Source of the DNA: Bacillota bacterium
GTDB lineage: Bacteria > Bacillota > Clostridia > Lachnospirales > Lachnospiraceae
Assembly (NCBI GenBank): GCA_023411225.1
Contig: JAEYPA010000171.1
Location: 1 to 11,727 of the forward strand
Length of the DNA: 11,727 nucleotides
Reading direction: 5' to 3'
Below are positions 1 to 5,447 of this stretch, piece after piece (positions within the stretch are counted from its first letter, which is position 1; every line of letters begins with the position of its first letter). The notes below the pieces were generated by a model. That model saw only the letters and a list, made by a program, of their open reading frames with translations, was not told the origin of the DNA and made no database searches. A program made the position numbers and the translations under genes.

Positions 1-1070
1 TTTTCATAGATGTCAATCCAACCATTGTCATAACCTTCTGTAAGAATTGCTCCATACTCTTCTCCTAGAGGCTTTAATCCTTCTTGAACCATCTTTTTTG
101 CTTCCTCGAAACTAATTATCATTGACACATCTGAAACCATTGGGACATATAAGTCATACATATGCATTTCAGAAAGACCAAGGCATTTCTTACGTATGTT
201 CATATAACGATGCAGTAATGGCATCTTATCATGAACGACAGATATTAGATTATCATAAACTTTTAATGGAATATTACTATTATCTAACTCCATTGCCATA
301 CTAGAAGGATATTTCCTTGCTTTTGCATAGAAGTTTTCTTGTTTTAGATTGGCTGTATACAGCGAAGCTAAAGTGTTTTTATACGTAATAAATGGGGCAT
401 ACATTGCCACAAATGCATCTTTACGAACTCTACGATCTTTACTTTGTAAAAAACTTGTATATCGGCCATGAGTTAGTTGCACTTTTTCTTGATTTTCATT
501 TAATATTTCAGAAAACTGAATATCAGCATTGTTAAACATGGAGAAAATGTTAGAAGGCCCTTCCGCCACTTCTCCTACGGCAGCTAGTAGCTTTTCCTCT
601 GCTTCAGATAAAATATGAGGTTTTCTTCTAAAAAGATTATCTAGATATCTTCTATAGAATTGCAAGGAAATACATTCTTCATAGAATTTTTCCACTTCTC
701 CATCAGATAACTTCAAAACTTCAGAGTTAAAAAATGAAGTTGCACTTTCCAATTTTACAGCTAGATTGGAGGCTCTGTCGCTTAATCTCTGATAGGTGGC
801 ATTAGCAGTATCCTCATGATATCTCTGATTGGAATATACAATTAGTCGTTCCATAAGAAGCATTGCTTCATCTTTTAAAGATAAGAAATTAAATAGTTGA
901 CTAGCAGATTCTGTTACTTTTCCTTCATAAGATGCTAGCTTTGGAATAAAACTTTCCACTTTATTGTATTCTTCATCCCACATCTCATCACTACTATATA
1001 AATCCTCTATCGCCCATTTATCCTTTGGATCTATCTCATCTCTTCTTTTCAACCTGCTTGTATCATTCAT
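1..1070 (-). CDS. pepF: Oligoendopeptidase F (M3 metallopeptidase), N-terminal two-thirds, cut by window edge
   Basis: Translating the minus strand from the ATG at 1070 gives an open frame of 356 codons to the window edge with no stop. The protein starts MNDTSRLKRRDEIDPKDKWA and carries signatures of the PepF branch of family M3: an N-terminal stretch of the type 'KWAIEDLYSSDEMWDEE', the helical N-terminal domain, 'LLAAVGEVAEGPSNIFSMFN' near residues 155-175 and 'KDRRVRKDAF' near 205. The family cleaves short peptides in the cytoplasm using zinc held by an HExxH motif; that motif would fall beyond the left edge and cannot be checked. I chose ATG 1070 because AAAGGA lies 9 bases upstream; an in-frame ATG at 1100 has no ribosome binding site. 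It follows the LytTR gene by 66 bp on the same strand and has a possible promoter of its own. Confidence 0.93.
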   Translation of the reverse strand, partial: MNDTSRLKRRDEIDPKDKWAIEDLYSSDEMWDEEYNKVESFIPKLASYEGKVTESASQLFNFLSLKDEAMLLMERLIVYSNQRYHEDTANATYQRLSDRASNLAVKLESATSFFNSEVLKLSDGEVEKFYEECISLQFYRRYLDNLFRRKPHILSEAEEKLLAAVGEVAEGPSNIFSMFNNADIQFSEILNENQEKVQLTHGRYTSFLQSKDRRVRKDAFVAMYAPFITYKNTLASLYTANLKQENFYAKARKYPSSMAMELDNSNIPLKVYDNLISVVHDKMPLLHRYMNIRKKCLGLSEMHMYDLYVPMVSDVSMIISFEEAKKMVQEGLKPLGEEYGAILTEGYDNGWIDIYE

Positions 1071-1110
1071 AGACTCATCCTTTCTCTCATAATAATTCAT
1101 CTCAAAGGAT

Positions 1111-1119
1111 AGTATACCA
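1111..1119 (-). promoter_or_regulatory. Candidate extended -10 promoter for pepF
   Basis: The minus strand reads TGGTATACT, an extended -10 (TG, one base, then TATACT, five of six matching TATAAT). No convincing -35 hexamer lies 17 bp upstream, which is tolerated for extended -10 promoters. It sits between the regulator stop codon and the pepF start, so pepF may be transcribed independently of the regulator. Confidence 0.35.
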
Positions 1120-1136
1120 CATGTTGAAAGAATTAA

Positions 1137-1871
1137 CTATCTTACTACTTTTTCTGTGATGCCACATACAAATCCATCAATATAATCTAAGAAAACCTGT
1201 CGTATTTGAATTCTCTTATTTTCACTAATAGGTAAAGACTCTCCATTTGACAAATGTAATTTGCTATATTCATATTTTGATATATGATAACTATTTACCA
1301 AATAAGACTTATGGATTCTCATAAATCCACAATTCTTCTGAGCAATATACTTCTCAACCAAATCAAGTCTATCATAGTAGGAATGTGTCTCATTCACAGT
1401 TACCACATCAATCATACGTCTACTGCTTTCAAAATAAATAATATCATCTATGGCGATTTTATGTATGATATTTTCCTTTTTATAAAAGAAGTACTTATTA
1501 TTCCTGTTAATCCTTTCTATGACTTGTTGAATGCAATTTTTAAATACATTCCAGTCTAACGGTTTTTTAATAAACCGAAAAGCCTCTACTTCAAATGCAT
1601 CATAAAAATAACAGTCGATTCCGGATATGAAGATTATATCTGATTGTACCCCAAGATTTCTCAATTCTTTTGCTATCATAATTCCGTTGTTCTTTTTTAG
1701 CATATTGCCGATTACAAAGATATCATACGAATGTCCTTCCTTTATTAATTCTAACAATCTTTCTCCGGTTGTTACCACCTGAAATGTGATAAAGGAAGTA
1801 CTGGCATGAAAAAAGTATTCCATCTGAGCTGCTATTCTTTTGTCATCATCGCACAAAACTACATTGTACAT
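1137..1871 (-). CDS. LytTR-family response regulator with atypical receiver (no phosphoacceptor Asp)
   Basis: The 244-residue protein has an N-terminal receiver domain (about 1-120) and a C-terminal LytTR DNA-binding domain (about 126-230, with 'IAIDDIIYFESS', 'FMRIHKSYLVN' and 'LSNGESLPIS'), the layout of AgrA/LytR/VirR regulators. The receiver retains the acidic cluster D8-D9-D10, Ser83 at the usual Thr/Ser position and Lys102/103-Pro104. The phosphorylation site is lost: family members read 'DIFLLDxDMPxMNGI', while here residues 50-64 read D-I-F-V-I-G-N-M-L-K-K-N-N-G-I, putting Gly55 (codon GGC, 1707-1709) where Asp belongs. This suggests phosphorylation-independent control. The start has a strong ribosome binding site, GGGGGAG, 4 bases upstream. 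No histidine kinase gene is present in the window, so it is an orphan here. Its targets are unknown; LytTR proteins often act on nearby genes or their own promoter. Confidence 0.9.
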   Translation of the reverse strand: MYNVVLCDDDKRIAAQMEYFFHASTSFITFQVVTTGERLLELIKEGHSYDIFVIGNMLKKNNGIMIAKELRNLGVQSDIIFISGIDCYFYDAFEVEAFRFIKKPLDWNVFKNCIQQVIERINRNNKYFFYKKENIIHKIAIDDIIYFESSRRMIDVVTVNETHSYYDRLDLVEKYIAQKNCGFMRIHKSYLVNSYHISKYEYSKLHLSNGESLPISENKRIQIRQVFLDYIDGFVCGITEKVVR

Positions 1872-1970
1872 AGGTCTCCCCCTTCTTAATGTCCCTCATG
1901 ATTTCCTACACAAAATGTGATAATGTTATTTGCAAATCATATATGGTAATATTTTACTTTTTATATTTAA

Positions 1971-1999
1971 ATTATACGTGATATATTTTCATTAAGCAA
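1971..1999 (-). promoter_or_regulatory. Sigma-A-like promoter of the LytTR regulator gene
   Basis: On the minus strand, TTGCTT (1994-1999) and a perfect TATAAT (1971-1976) are separated by exactly 17 bp. The predicted start near 1964 gives a leader of about 90 bases before the regulator ATG. The leader contains the 10-bp palindrome ATTTGCAAAT (1928-1937), whose role is unknown. Confidence 0.6.
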
Positions 2000-2020
2000 T
2001 ACATTTTTTTACATTAACCT

Positions 2021-2034
2021 GTAGAACCTTCTAC
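2021..2034. promoter_or_regulatory. 14-bp dyad, possible operator, in the regulator/ylbJ divergent region
   Basis: GTAGAA-CC-TTCTAC is a perfect 6-bp inverted repeat with a 2-base centre. It lies about 21 bp upstream of the regulator's -35 box and just upstream of the sigma-E-like element of ylbJ. Overlapping it, AACCT occurs twice with a 9-bp period (2016-2020 and 2025-2029). The position fits an operator for either divergent gene; nothing in the sequence identifies the binding protein. Confidence 0.35.
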
Positions 2035-2042
2035 CCCTATGA

Positions 2043-2069
2043 ATAATCCATAACAGGGTGCAATAAAAT
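2043..2069 (+). promoter_or_regulatory. Candidate sigma-E-type (mother-cell) promoter of ylbJ
   Basis: ATA (2043-2045), a 16-bp spacer and AATAAAAT (2062-2069) match the sigma-E pattern ATA-N16-18-CATAHAHT at all but one defined position. In B. subtilis ylbJ is transcribed by sigma-E, which makes the match plausible. No good sigma-A promoter is visible on this strand. The motif is short and the region is very AT-rich, so chance is possible. Confidence 0.35.
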
Positions 2070-2105
2070 ATACCAAGTCCCAATTTTATTGTTTAAAGGA
2101 GAGTT

Positions 2106-3125
2106 ATGCAGAAGAAAAAACCTTCCTTATCCATTCGATTTTTGGTATCCATCGCCACCATTATTTTAATGCTTATTCTATTAATTTTCCCCAAAGCATC
2201 CATAAAAGGGGCTGAAAATGGAATTCTACTATGGTTTAATGTAATAGTTCCTACCTTACTTCCATTTATTATTGTTTCCAATCTCATCATCAATCTCAAA
2301 TTAACCACATTGATTGCGAAGATGTTCTATCCAGTTTTACATAGAATATTTGCTGTTACAAGAAACGGTTGCTATGTCATCATCATCGGTTTACTCACTG
2401 GATTTCCAGTGGGTGCAAAGGCGTGTTCAGATCTGGTTCATTATAAAATGCTTTCCAAACAAGAAGGCCAATATTTATTGACATTTTGTAATAACGCCAG
2501 TCCTATGTTTATTATTAGTTATATCTCAATCCTTACATTAAAACTTTCTTTAGACAGGTATAAATTCTTAGGAATCATCTATGTCAGTGCAATGCTGACA
2601 GCTTTGTTGTACCGGATTATTCATCATATACAAAACAATAGCTTTACTAGTTCAGAAGAAATATCAGTAGCAGGAAGAAATACTCTTAAAACACTCGATT
2701 TATCACGTAAAAATGTCTCTTCGGAATCTCCTAAACGAATAACCTTTGCAATTGTAGATTGTGCAATTATGGATGGCTTTGATGTGATTACAAAAGTAGG
2801 AGGATACATTGTACTCTTCTCTATCTTATCCAATGTAATACTAAGTAGTATAAAAATGACATCCCTCTTCAGTTTACTTTCTGTAGGTGTATTGGAGATT
2901 ACCAATGGAATAAACGTGATTGGGGCTTCCTCTATACCCCTTGCAACAAAAATAGCCCTGATTCTTCCTATTACAGCCTTTGGAGGGATTTCTAGTATCG
3001 CTCAAACTAAAAGTGTAATAGACCAATCAGGACTATCCATACGTAACTACATTCTATATAAAATATTTAATGCAATGATAACTTTATTGATAACTTTTTT
3101 CTTTATTGAACTATGTAAGTTCTAA
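2106..3125 (+). CDS. ylbJ: Sporulation integral membrane protein YlbJ
   Basis: A 339-residue polytopic membrane protein with about eight or nine hydrophobic segments (roughly 11-30, 42-62, 86-106, 128-146, 152-172, 232-250, 254-274, 281-300, 317-335) and a polar loop at about 173-225. Characteristic motifs are 'GLLTGFPVGAK' (95-105), 'CNNASPMF' (128-135) and 'GGISSIAQ' (293-300), typical of the nucleoside-recognition/gate fold of YlbJ and the SpmA/SpmB group. In B. subtilis YlbJ is a sporulation protein made in the mother cell; its transported substrate is not established. The start has AAAGGAGA immediately upstream. In B. subtilis ylbJ follows rsmD (ylbH) and coaD (ylbI) in the same direction; here it is inverted and converges on that cluster, with its stop only 7 bp from the stop of the next gene. 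It is somewhat shorter than the roughly 400 residues of the Bacillus protein. Confidence 0.85.
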   Translation: MQKKKPSLSIRFLVSIATIILMLILLIFPKASIKGAENGILLWFNVIVPTLLPFIIVSNLIINLKLTTLIAKMFYPVLHRIFAVTRNGCYVIIIGLLTGFPVGAKACSDLVHYKMLSKQEGQYLLTFCNNASPMFIISYISILTLKLSLDRYKFLGIIYVSAMLTALLYRIIHHIQNNSFTSSEEISVAGRNTLKTLDLSRKNVSSESPKRITFAIVDCAIMDGFDVITKVGGYIVLFSILSNVILSSIKMTSLFSLLSVGVLEITNGINVIGASSIPLATKIALILPITAFGGISSIAQTKSVIDQSGLSIRNYILYKIFNAMITLLITFFFIELCKF

Positions 3126-3133
3126 GAACTTAC
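3115..3133. repeat. Perfect 8-bp inverted repeat between convergent genes
   Basis: GTAAGTTC (3115-3122) and GAACTTAC (3126-3133) flank TAA, which is the ylbJ stop codon. The right arm ends on the last base of the facing gene's TAG stop codon. The hairpin could slow transcription in either direction, but neither side has a T-run directly after the stem, so it is not a canonical terminator. Confidence 0.4.
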
Positions 3134-3780
3134 TAATCAATATGATTTAAAAAAGCCTCTCCATCTAAGTCAAACTCAGTTTGCTCTTCAGGCTGACCTT
3201 CTTCCGTCTCTGCTGTAACTGTAGTGGCAGGACCATAGAGTTGGTCAGTTATTTCTTTCTTATTACTTCTTACTATACTCAGATTATCCTCTAAAGAAGA
3301 TAATAAGCCATTATTACGGGCCTTTAACATTTCAAAGGCGTCAGATAATACTTTTTCAGTAGTATTCAGCATGTCCTCTGTGTATGATAATGCACCGGAA
3401 CGTATTTGATTAGCATCTGCGTTGGCACTACTTAGAATCTGTCTTGCTTCATTGTTGGCCTGCTCTAGCACTTGGTTTGCCTGAGCATATGCCTGTTGCA
3501 TAATCTCATGCTCACTAATTAGGTTTTTAGTCTTTTCCTGCGCATCCGCTAGCATAGTAGCAGCTTTATCTTCAGCATCCGCAATGATAGCATCCCTATT
3601 GGAAATAATCTTTTGATATCGCTTAATCTCATCTGGCGTACGTAACCGTAGCTCATCAAGCAAATCATACAATTGATCCTTTGGTACCACTACCTTCGTA
3701 GAAGATAACGGAGACATCTTGCAGCTTTCTACAAATTCATAAATATCTTCGATTAGTTGTTCAATTCTGCTAAGTCCCAT
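3133..3780 (-). CDS. Coiled-coil protein resembling ATP-synthase subunit B/H-like or DivIVA-like scaffolds; function unknown
   Basis: A 215-residue soluble protein with no signal peptide or membrane segment. Residues 1-55 contain two short helices ('RIEQLIEDIYEFVESC' and 'PKDQLYDLLDEL'). Residues 55-180 are a long Ala/Gln/Glu-rich helix with heptad character ('AIIADAEDKAATMLADA', 'QANQVLEQANNEARQIL'), typical of coiled coils often annotated as V-type ATPase subunit H or DivIVA-like. No ATPase operon is nearby, so a real ATPase role is unlikely. The tail (182-215) is acidic and probably disordered, ending 'EAFLNHID'. The ATG is preceded by AGGAG with 7-base spacing. It lies 51 bp downstream of coaD on the same strand and probably shares its transcript. 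A scaffold or cell-division/membrane-organisation role is only a guess. Confidence 0.75.
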   Translation of the reverse strand: MGLSRIEQLIEDIYEFVESCKMSPLSSTKVVVPKDQLYDLLDELRLRTPDEIKRYQKIISNRDAIIADAEDKAATMLADAQEKTKNLISEHEIMQQAYAQANQVLEQANNEARQILSSANADANQIRSGALSYTEDMLNTTEKVLSDAFEMLKARNNGLLSSLEDNLSIVRSNKKEITDQLYGPATTVTAETEEGQPEEQTEFDLDGEAFLNHID

Positions 3781-3831
3781 AAAAACACTCCTATCTTGTT
3801 CATTCTATCCTACTTATTTCTTCCTACTAAT

Positions 3832-4317
3832 TCATTTAAAATCCCTATACTTTGCATAAATGCTAGGGATAATCTCCCTAGGGACAAAATTGGAAATATC
3901 GCCATTATAGCTAGCTATTTCCCTAACAATACTAGAGCTTAAATACGAGTAATCCAAGCTTGTCGTCAAAAAAACAGTATCTATCTCAGGGTTCATTTTA
4001 TGATTGGTCTGAGCAATCTGAAGTTCATACTCAAAATCAGAAACAGCTCTAAGTCCTCTAACTATTGTAGAAGCATTCTTCTTCGTAGCAAAGTCAATTA
4101 GTAATCCATCAAAAGATTCTACTGATATATTACGCATATTCTTTATAACTTGCCTAATCAAATCAACTCTTTCATCTGCGGAAAAAAGTGGTTTTTTTAC
4201 GCTATTGTTAAGAACGGCTATAATTAGAAGATCAAACATCTTAGATGACCGCAAGATAATATCCAAATGTCCAAATGTAACAGGGTCAAAACTCCCTGGA
4301 TATATCCCTATTCTCAT
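3832..4317 (-). CDS. coaD: Phosphopantetheine adenylyltransferase
   Basis: This cytoplasmic enzyme joins 4'-phosphopantetheine and ATP to give dephospho-CoA and pyrophosphate, the penultimate step of coenzyme A synthesis. At 161 residues it has the usual family length. It shows 'GIYPGSFDPVTFGH' (4-17) with the (T/H)xGH nucleotidyltransferase signature at Thr14-Phe-Gly-His17, the substrate-binding 'VRGLRAVSDFEYE' (86-98) and 'YLSSSIVREIA' (125-135), equivalent to the ISSTxVR motif. AGGAGG lies 7 bases before the ATG. The gene begins 9 bp after the rsmD stop codon, which sits inside its ribosome binding site, so the two are very likely translationally coupled. The rsmD-coaD pair is widely conserved in Firmicutes. 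Confidence 0.96.
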   Translation of the reverse strand: MRIGIYPGSFDPVTFGHLDIILRSSKMFDLLIIAVLNNSVKKPLFSADERVDLIRQVIKNMRNISVESFDGLLIDFATKKNASTIVRGLRAVSDFEYELQIAQTNHKMNPEIDTVFLTTSLDYSYLSSSIVREIASYNGDISNFVPREIIPSIYAKYRDFK

Positions 4318-4326
4318 ACTAACCTC

Positions 4327-4896
4327 CTATAATGTATTCTTGATACTCTTACGTACAAATATATGCTTGTTTGTTTTATAGCATTTCTCTTTAGTCAGGT
4401 CGAATCCATACTCTTTTAAATAGGAAAAATCAGTATCTAGATTTGCTTCTACAATAATCAAAGTATCCTCTGTAAGGATACTAACGCTGCCAAGTTCAGC
4501 TAAAATTCTTTTCTCATGTTCGAATCCATATGGTGGATCCATAAAAACAAAATCAAAAACGATTCCCATTCTATCCAAATTTCGTATGGCTTCTATACAA
4601 TCCATCTGCATAATTCGGCTTTGTTCTTCTATATGGCAAGCCTTCAAATTGGACTTTATACAGTTAATAGCAGACCTATTGTTTTCAACAAATACAGCGC
4701 TCTTTGCACCACGACTTAGAGCTTCAATACCAATAGCTCCACTTCCAGCAAATAAATCTAGAAAATTTGAATCATACAATTGATTCTGCAACATGTTAAA
4801 TAGTGTCTCTTTAATACGATCTGTAGTGGGTCTTGTTAAAAGCCCTTCTACCGTCTTGAGTTGTGTTCTTCTGGCTTTTCCTGCAATTACTCTCAT
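4327..4896 (-). CDS. rsmD: 16S rRNA (guanine-966-N2)-methyltransferase
   Basis: An SAM-dependent methyltransferase that modifies G966 of 16S rRNA during small-subunit assembly. The protein is 189 residues, normal for RsmD. It opens MRVIAGKARR, contains 'TRPTTDRIKETLFNML' (21-36), the SAM-binding motif 'DLFAGSGAIGIEA' (47-59) and the catalytic 'DPPY' (120-123). An in-frame ATG exists at 4935, but I chose 4896 because homologues begin MRVIxG and AAGGA lies 8 bases before it; the upstream extension has no ribosome binding site. It is the first gene of a minus-strand cluster continuing into coaD and the coiled-coil gene. Confidence 0.95.
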   Translation of the reverse strand: MRVIAGKARRTQLKTVEGLLTRPTTDRIKETLFNMLQNQLYDSNFLDLFAGSGAIGIEALSRGAKSAVFVENNRSAINCIKSNLKACHIEEQSRIMQMDCIEAIRNLDRMGIVFDFVFMDPPYGFEHEKRILAELGSVSILTEDTLIIVEANLDTDFSYLKEYGFDLTKEKCYKTNKHIFVRKSIKNTL

Positions 4897-4939
4897 AAAG
4901 CCCGTCCTTATTATAAATAAAATATAAACTATCATAAAT

Positions 4940-4968
4940 AGTCTATCTCATAATCTTCTATAATTCAA
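4940..4968 (-). promoter_or_regulatory. Candidate sigma-A promoter of rsmD-coaD cluster
   Basis: TTGAAT (4963-4968) and TAGACT (4940-4945) on the minus strand are 17 bp apart, each matching four of six consensus bases. The element starts directly after the T-rich tail of the SASP terminator, where a new promoter is needed. Confidence 0.45.
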
Positions 4969-4973
4969 TAGAA

Positions 4974-5007
4974 AATAAAAAAATATGTAAGGAGCCACGT
5001 AGGCTCC
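4974..5007 (-). terminator. Intrinsic terminator downstream of the SASP gene
   Basis: Read on the minus strand, GGAGCC-TACGT-GGCTCC forms a 6-bp GC-rich stem (arms 5002-5007 and 4991-4996), followed by TTACATATTTTTTTATTTTC. It lies 77 bp past the SASP stop codon and isolates that transcript from rsmD. Confidence 0.75.
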
Positions 5008-5083
5008 CCTAGATCATTATCTATTCCGCTTTTTTGTGTTGTAACAATCTTTCATGAGATTAAGTCGTAAAGCTAATATATGG

Positions 5084-5284
5084 TTATTTTCCTGCCATTC
5101 GCTTCTCCTGCTCGGCTATCATTTTCTTCACCATATATCCACCTACACTTCCGTTTTGGTAGGAAGTTAAGTCTCCATTATAGCCATGCTTTAATGGTAC
5201 TCCTAATTCAGAAGCAACTTCGTATTTAAAACGATCCATTGCTTCTTTGGCCTCCGGTACCTCTACTCTGTTTCGACTAGACAT
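5084..5284 (-). CDS. Alpha/beta-type small acid-soluble spore protein
   Basis: A 66-residue DNA-binding protein of the SASP alpha/beta family, which saturates spore DNA in the forespore, protects it from UV and heat, and is degraded at germination by the GPR protease. Visible family features are 'AKEAMDRFKYEVASELGV' (11-28), containing the GPR cleavage region around E-V-A-S-E, and 'LTSYQNGSVGGYMVKKMI' (38-55), matching the second conserved block. I chose ATG 5284 because GGAGGG lies 8 bases upstream and SASPs start near MSSRN; the frame stays open upstream to 5359, but that extension does not look like SASP. It is monocistronic: its own sigma-G-like promoter lies upstream and a terminator downstream. 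Which paralogue it is cannot be told from the sequence alone. Confidence 0.95.
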   Translation of the reverse strand: MSSRNRVEVPEAKEAMDRFKYEVASELGVPLKHGYNGDLTSYQNGSVGGYMVKKMIAEQEKRMAGK

Positions 5285-5391
5285 GAAATCAGCCCTCCGT
5301 TCATATTTTGAAACCGTTGTATTTTTAGATTCTTTGTGAAATTTAAAAATACGTTTCAAAATAATAAGGTATTGGTTTGTTGTTACAATAC

Positions 5392-5420
5392 TAGTATGTG
5401 TAATGGTACTCTATTTACAC
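5392..5420 (-). promoter_or_regulatory. Sigma-G-type forespore promoter of the SASP gene
   Basis: On the minus strand GTGTA (5416-5420) is followed after 17 bp by CATACTA (5392-5398). CATACTA is an exact match to the sigma-G -10 pattern CATNHTA; GTGTA matches GHATR at four of five positions. SASP genes are classic sigma-G targets. The predicted start near 5385 gives a leader of about 100 bases. The -10 box overlaps the palindrome ATACTAGTAT (5388-5397). Confidence 0.6.
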
Positions 5421-5447
5421 TAACAGTTATTGGTTAGGGTTCCATTA
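5401..5447. repeat. Nested inverted repeats between the AAA+ ATPase stop and SASP promoter
   Basis: CTAAC (5420-5424) and GTTAG (5433-5437) form a stem around an 8-base loop, extendable across one mismatch to 5417-5440. An outer pair, TAATGG (5401-5406) and CCATTA (5442-5447), encloses it. The structure begins right at the ATPase stop codon. It lacks a T-run, so I do not call it a terminator; it may be a weak 3'-end hairpin. Confidence 0.3.

Noticed and set aside
122..304. Plus-strand open frame of 60 codons
   Set aside because: It lies antisense within the clearly coding pepF frame and shows no protein-like pattern or ribosome binding site.
1909..1919. CACAAAATGTG inverted repeat in the regulator leader
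   Set aside because: Only 4-bp arms; no independent support for an operator.
4897..4935. Upstream ATG for rsmD at 4935
   Set aside because: No ribosome binding site, overlap with the likely promoter, and homologues start at MRVIAG.
5285..5359. In-frame 25-codon N-terminal extension of the SASP gene
   Set aside because: SASPs begin near MSSRN, and a well-placed GGAGGG precedes the ATG at 5284; the extension is chance open frame in the leader.
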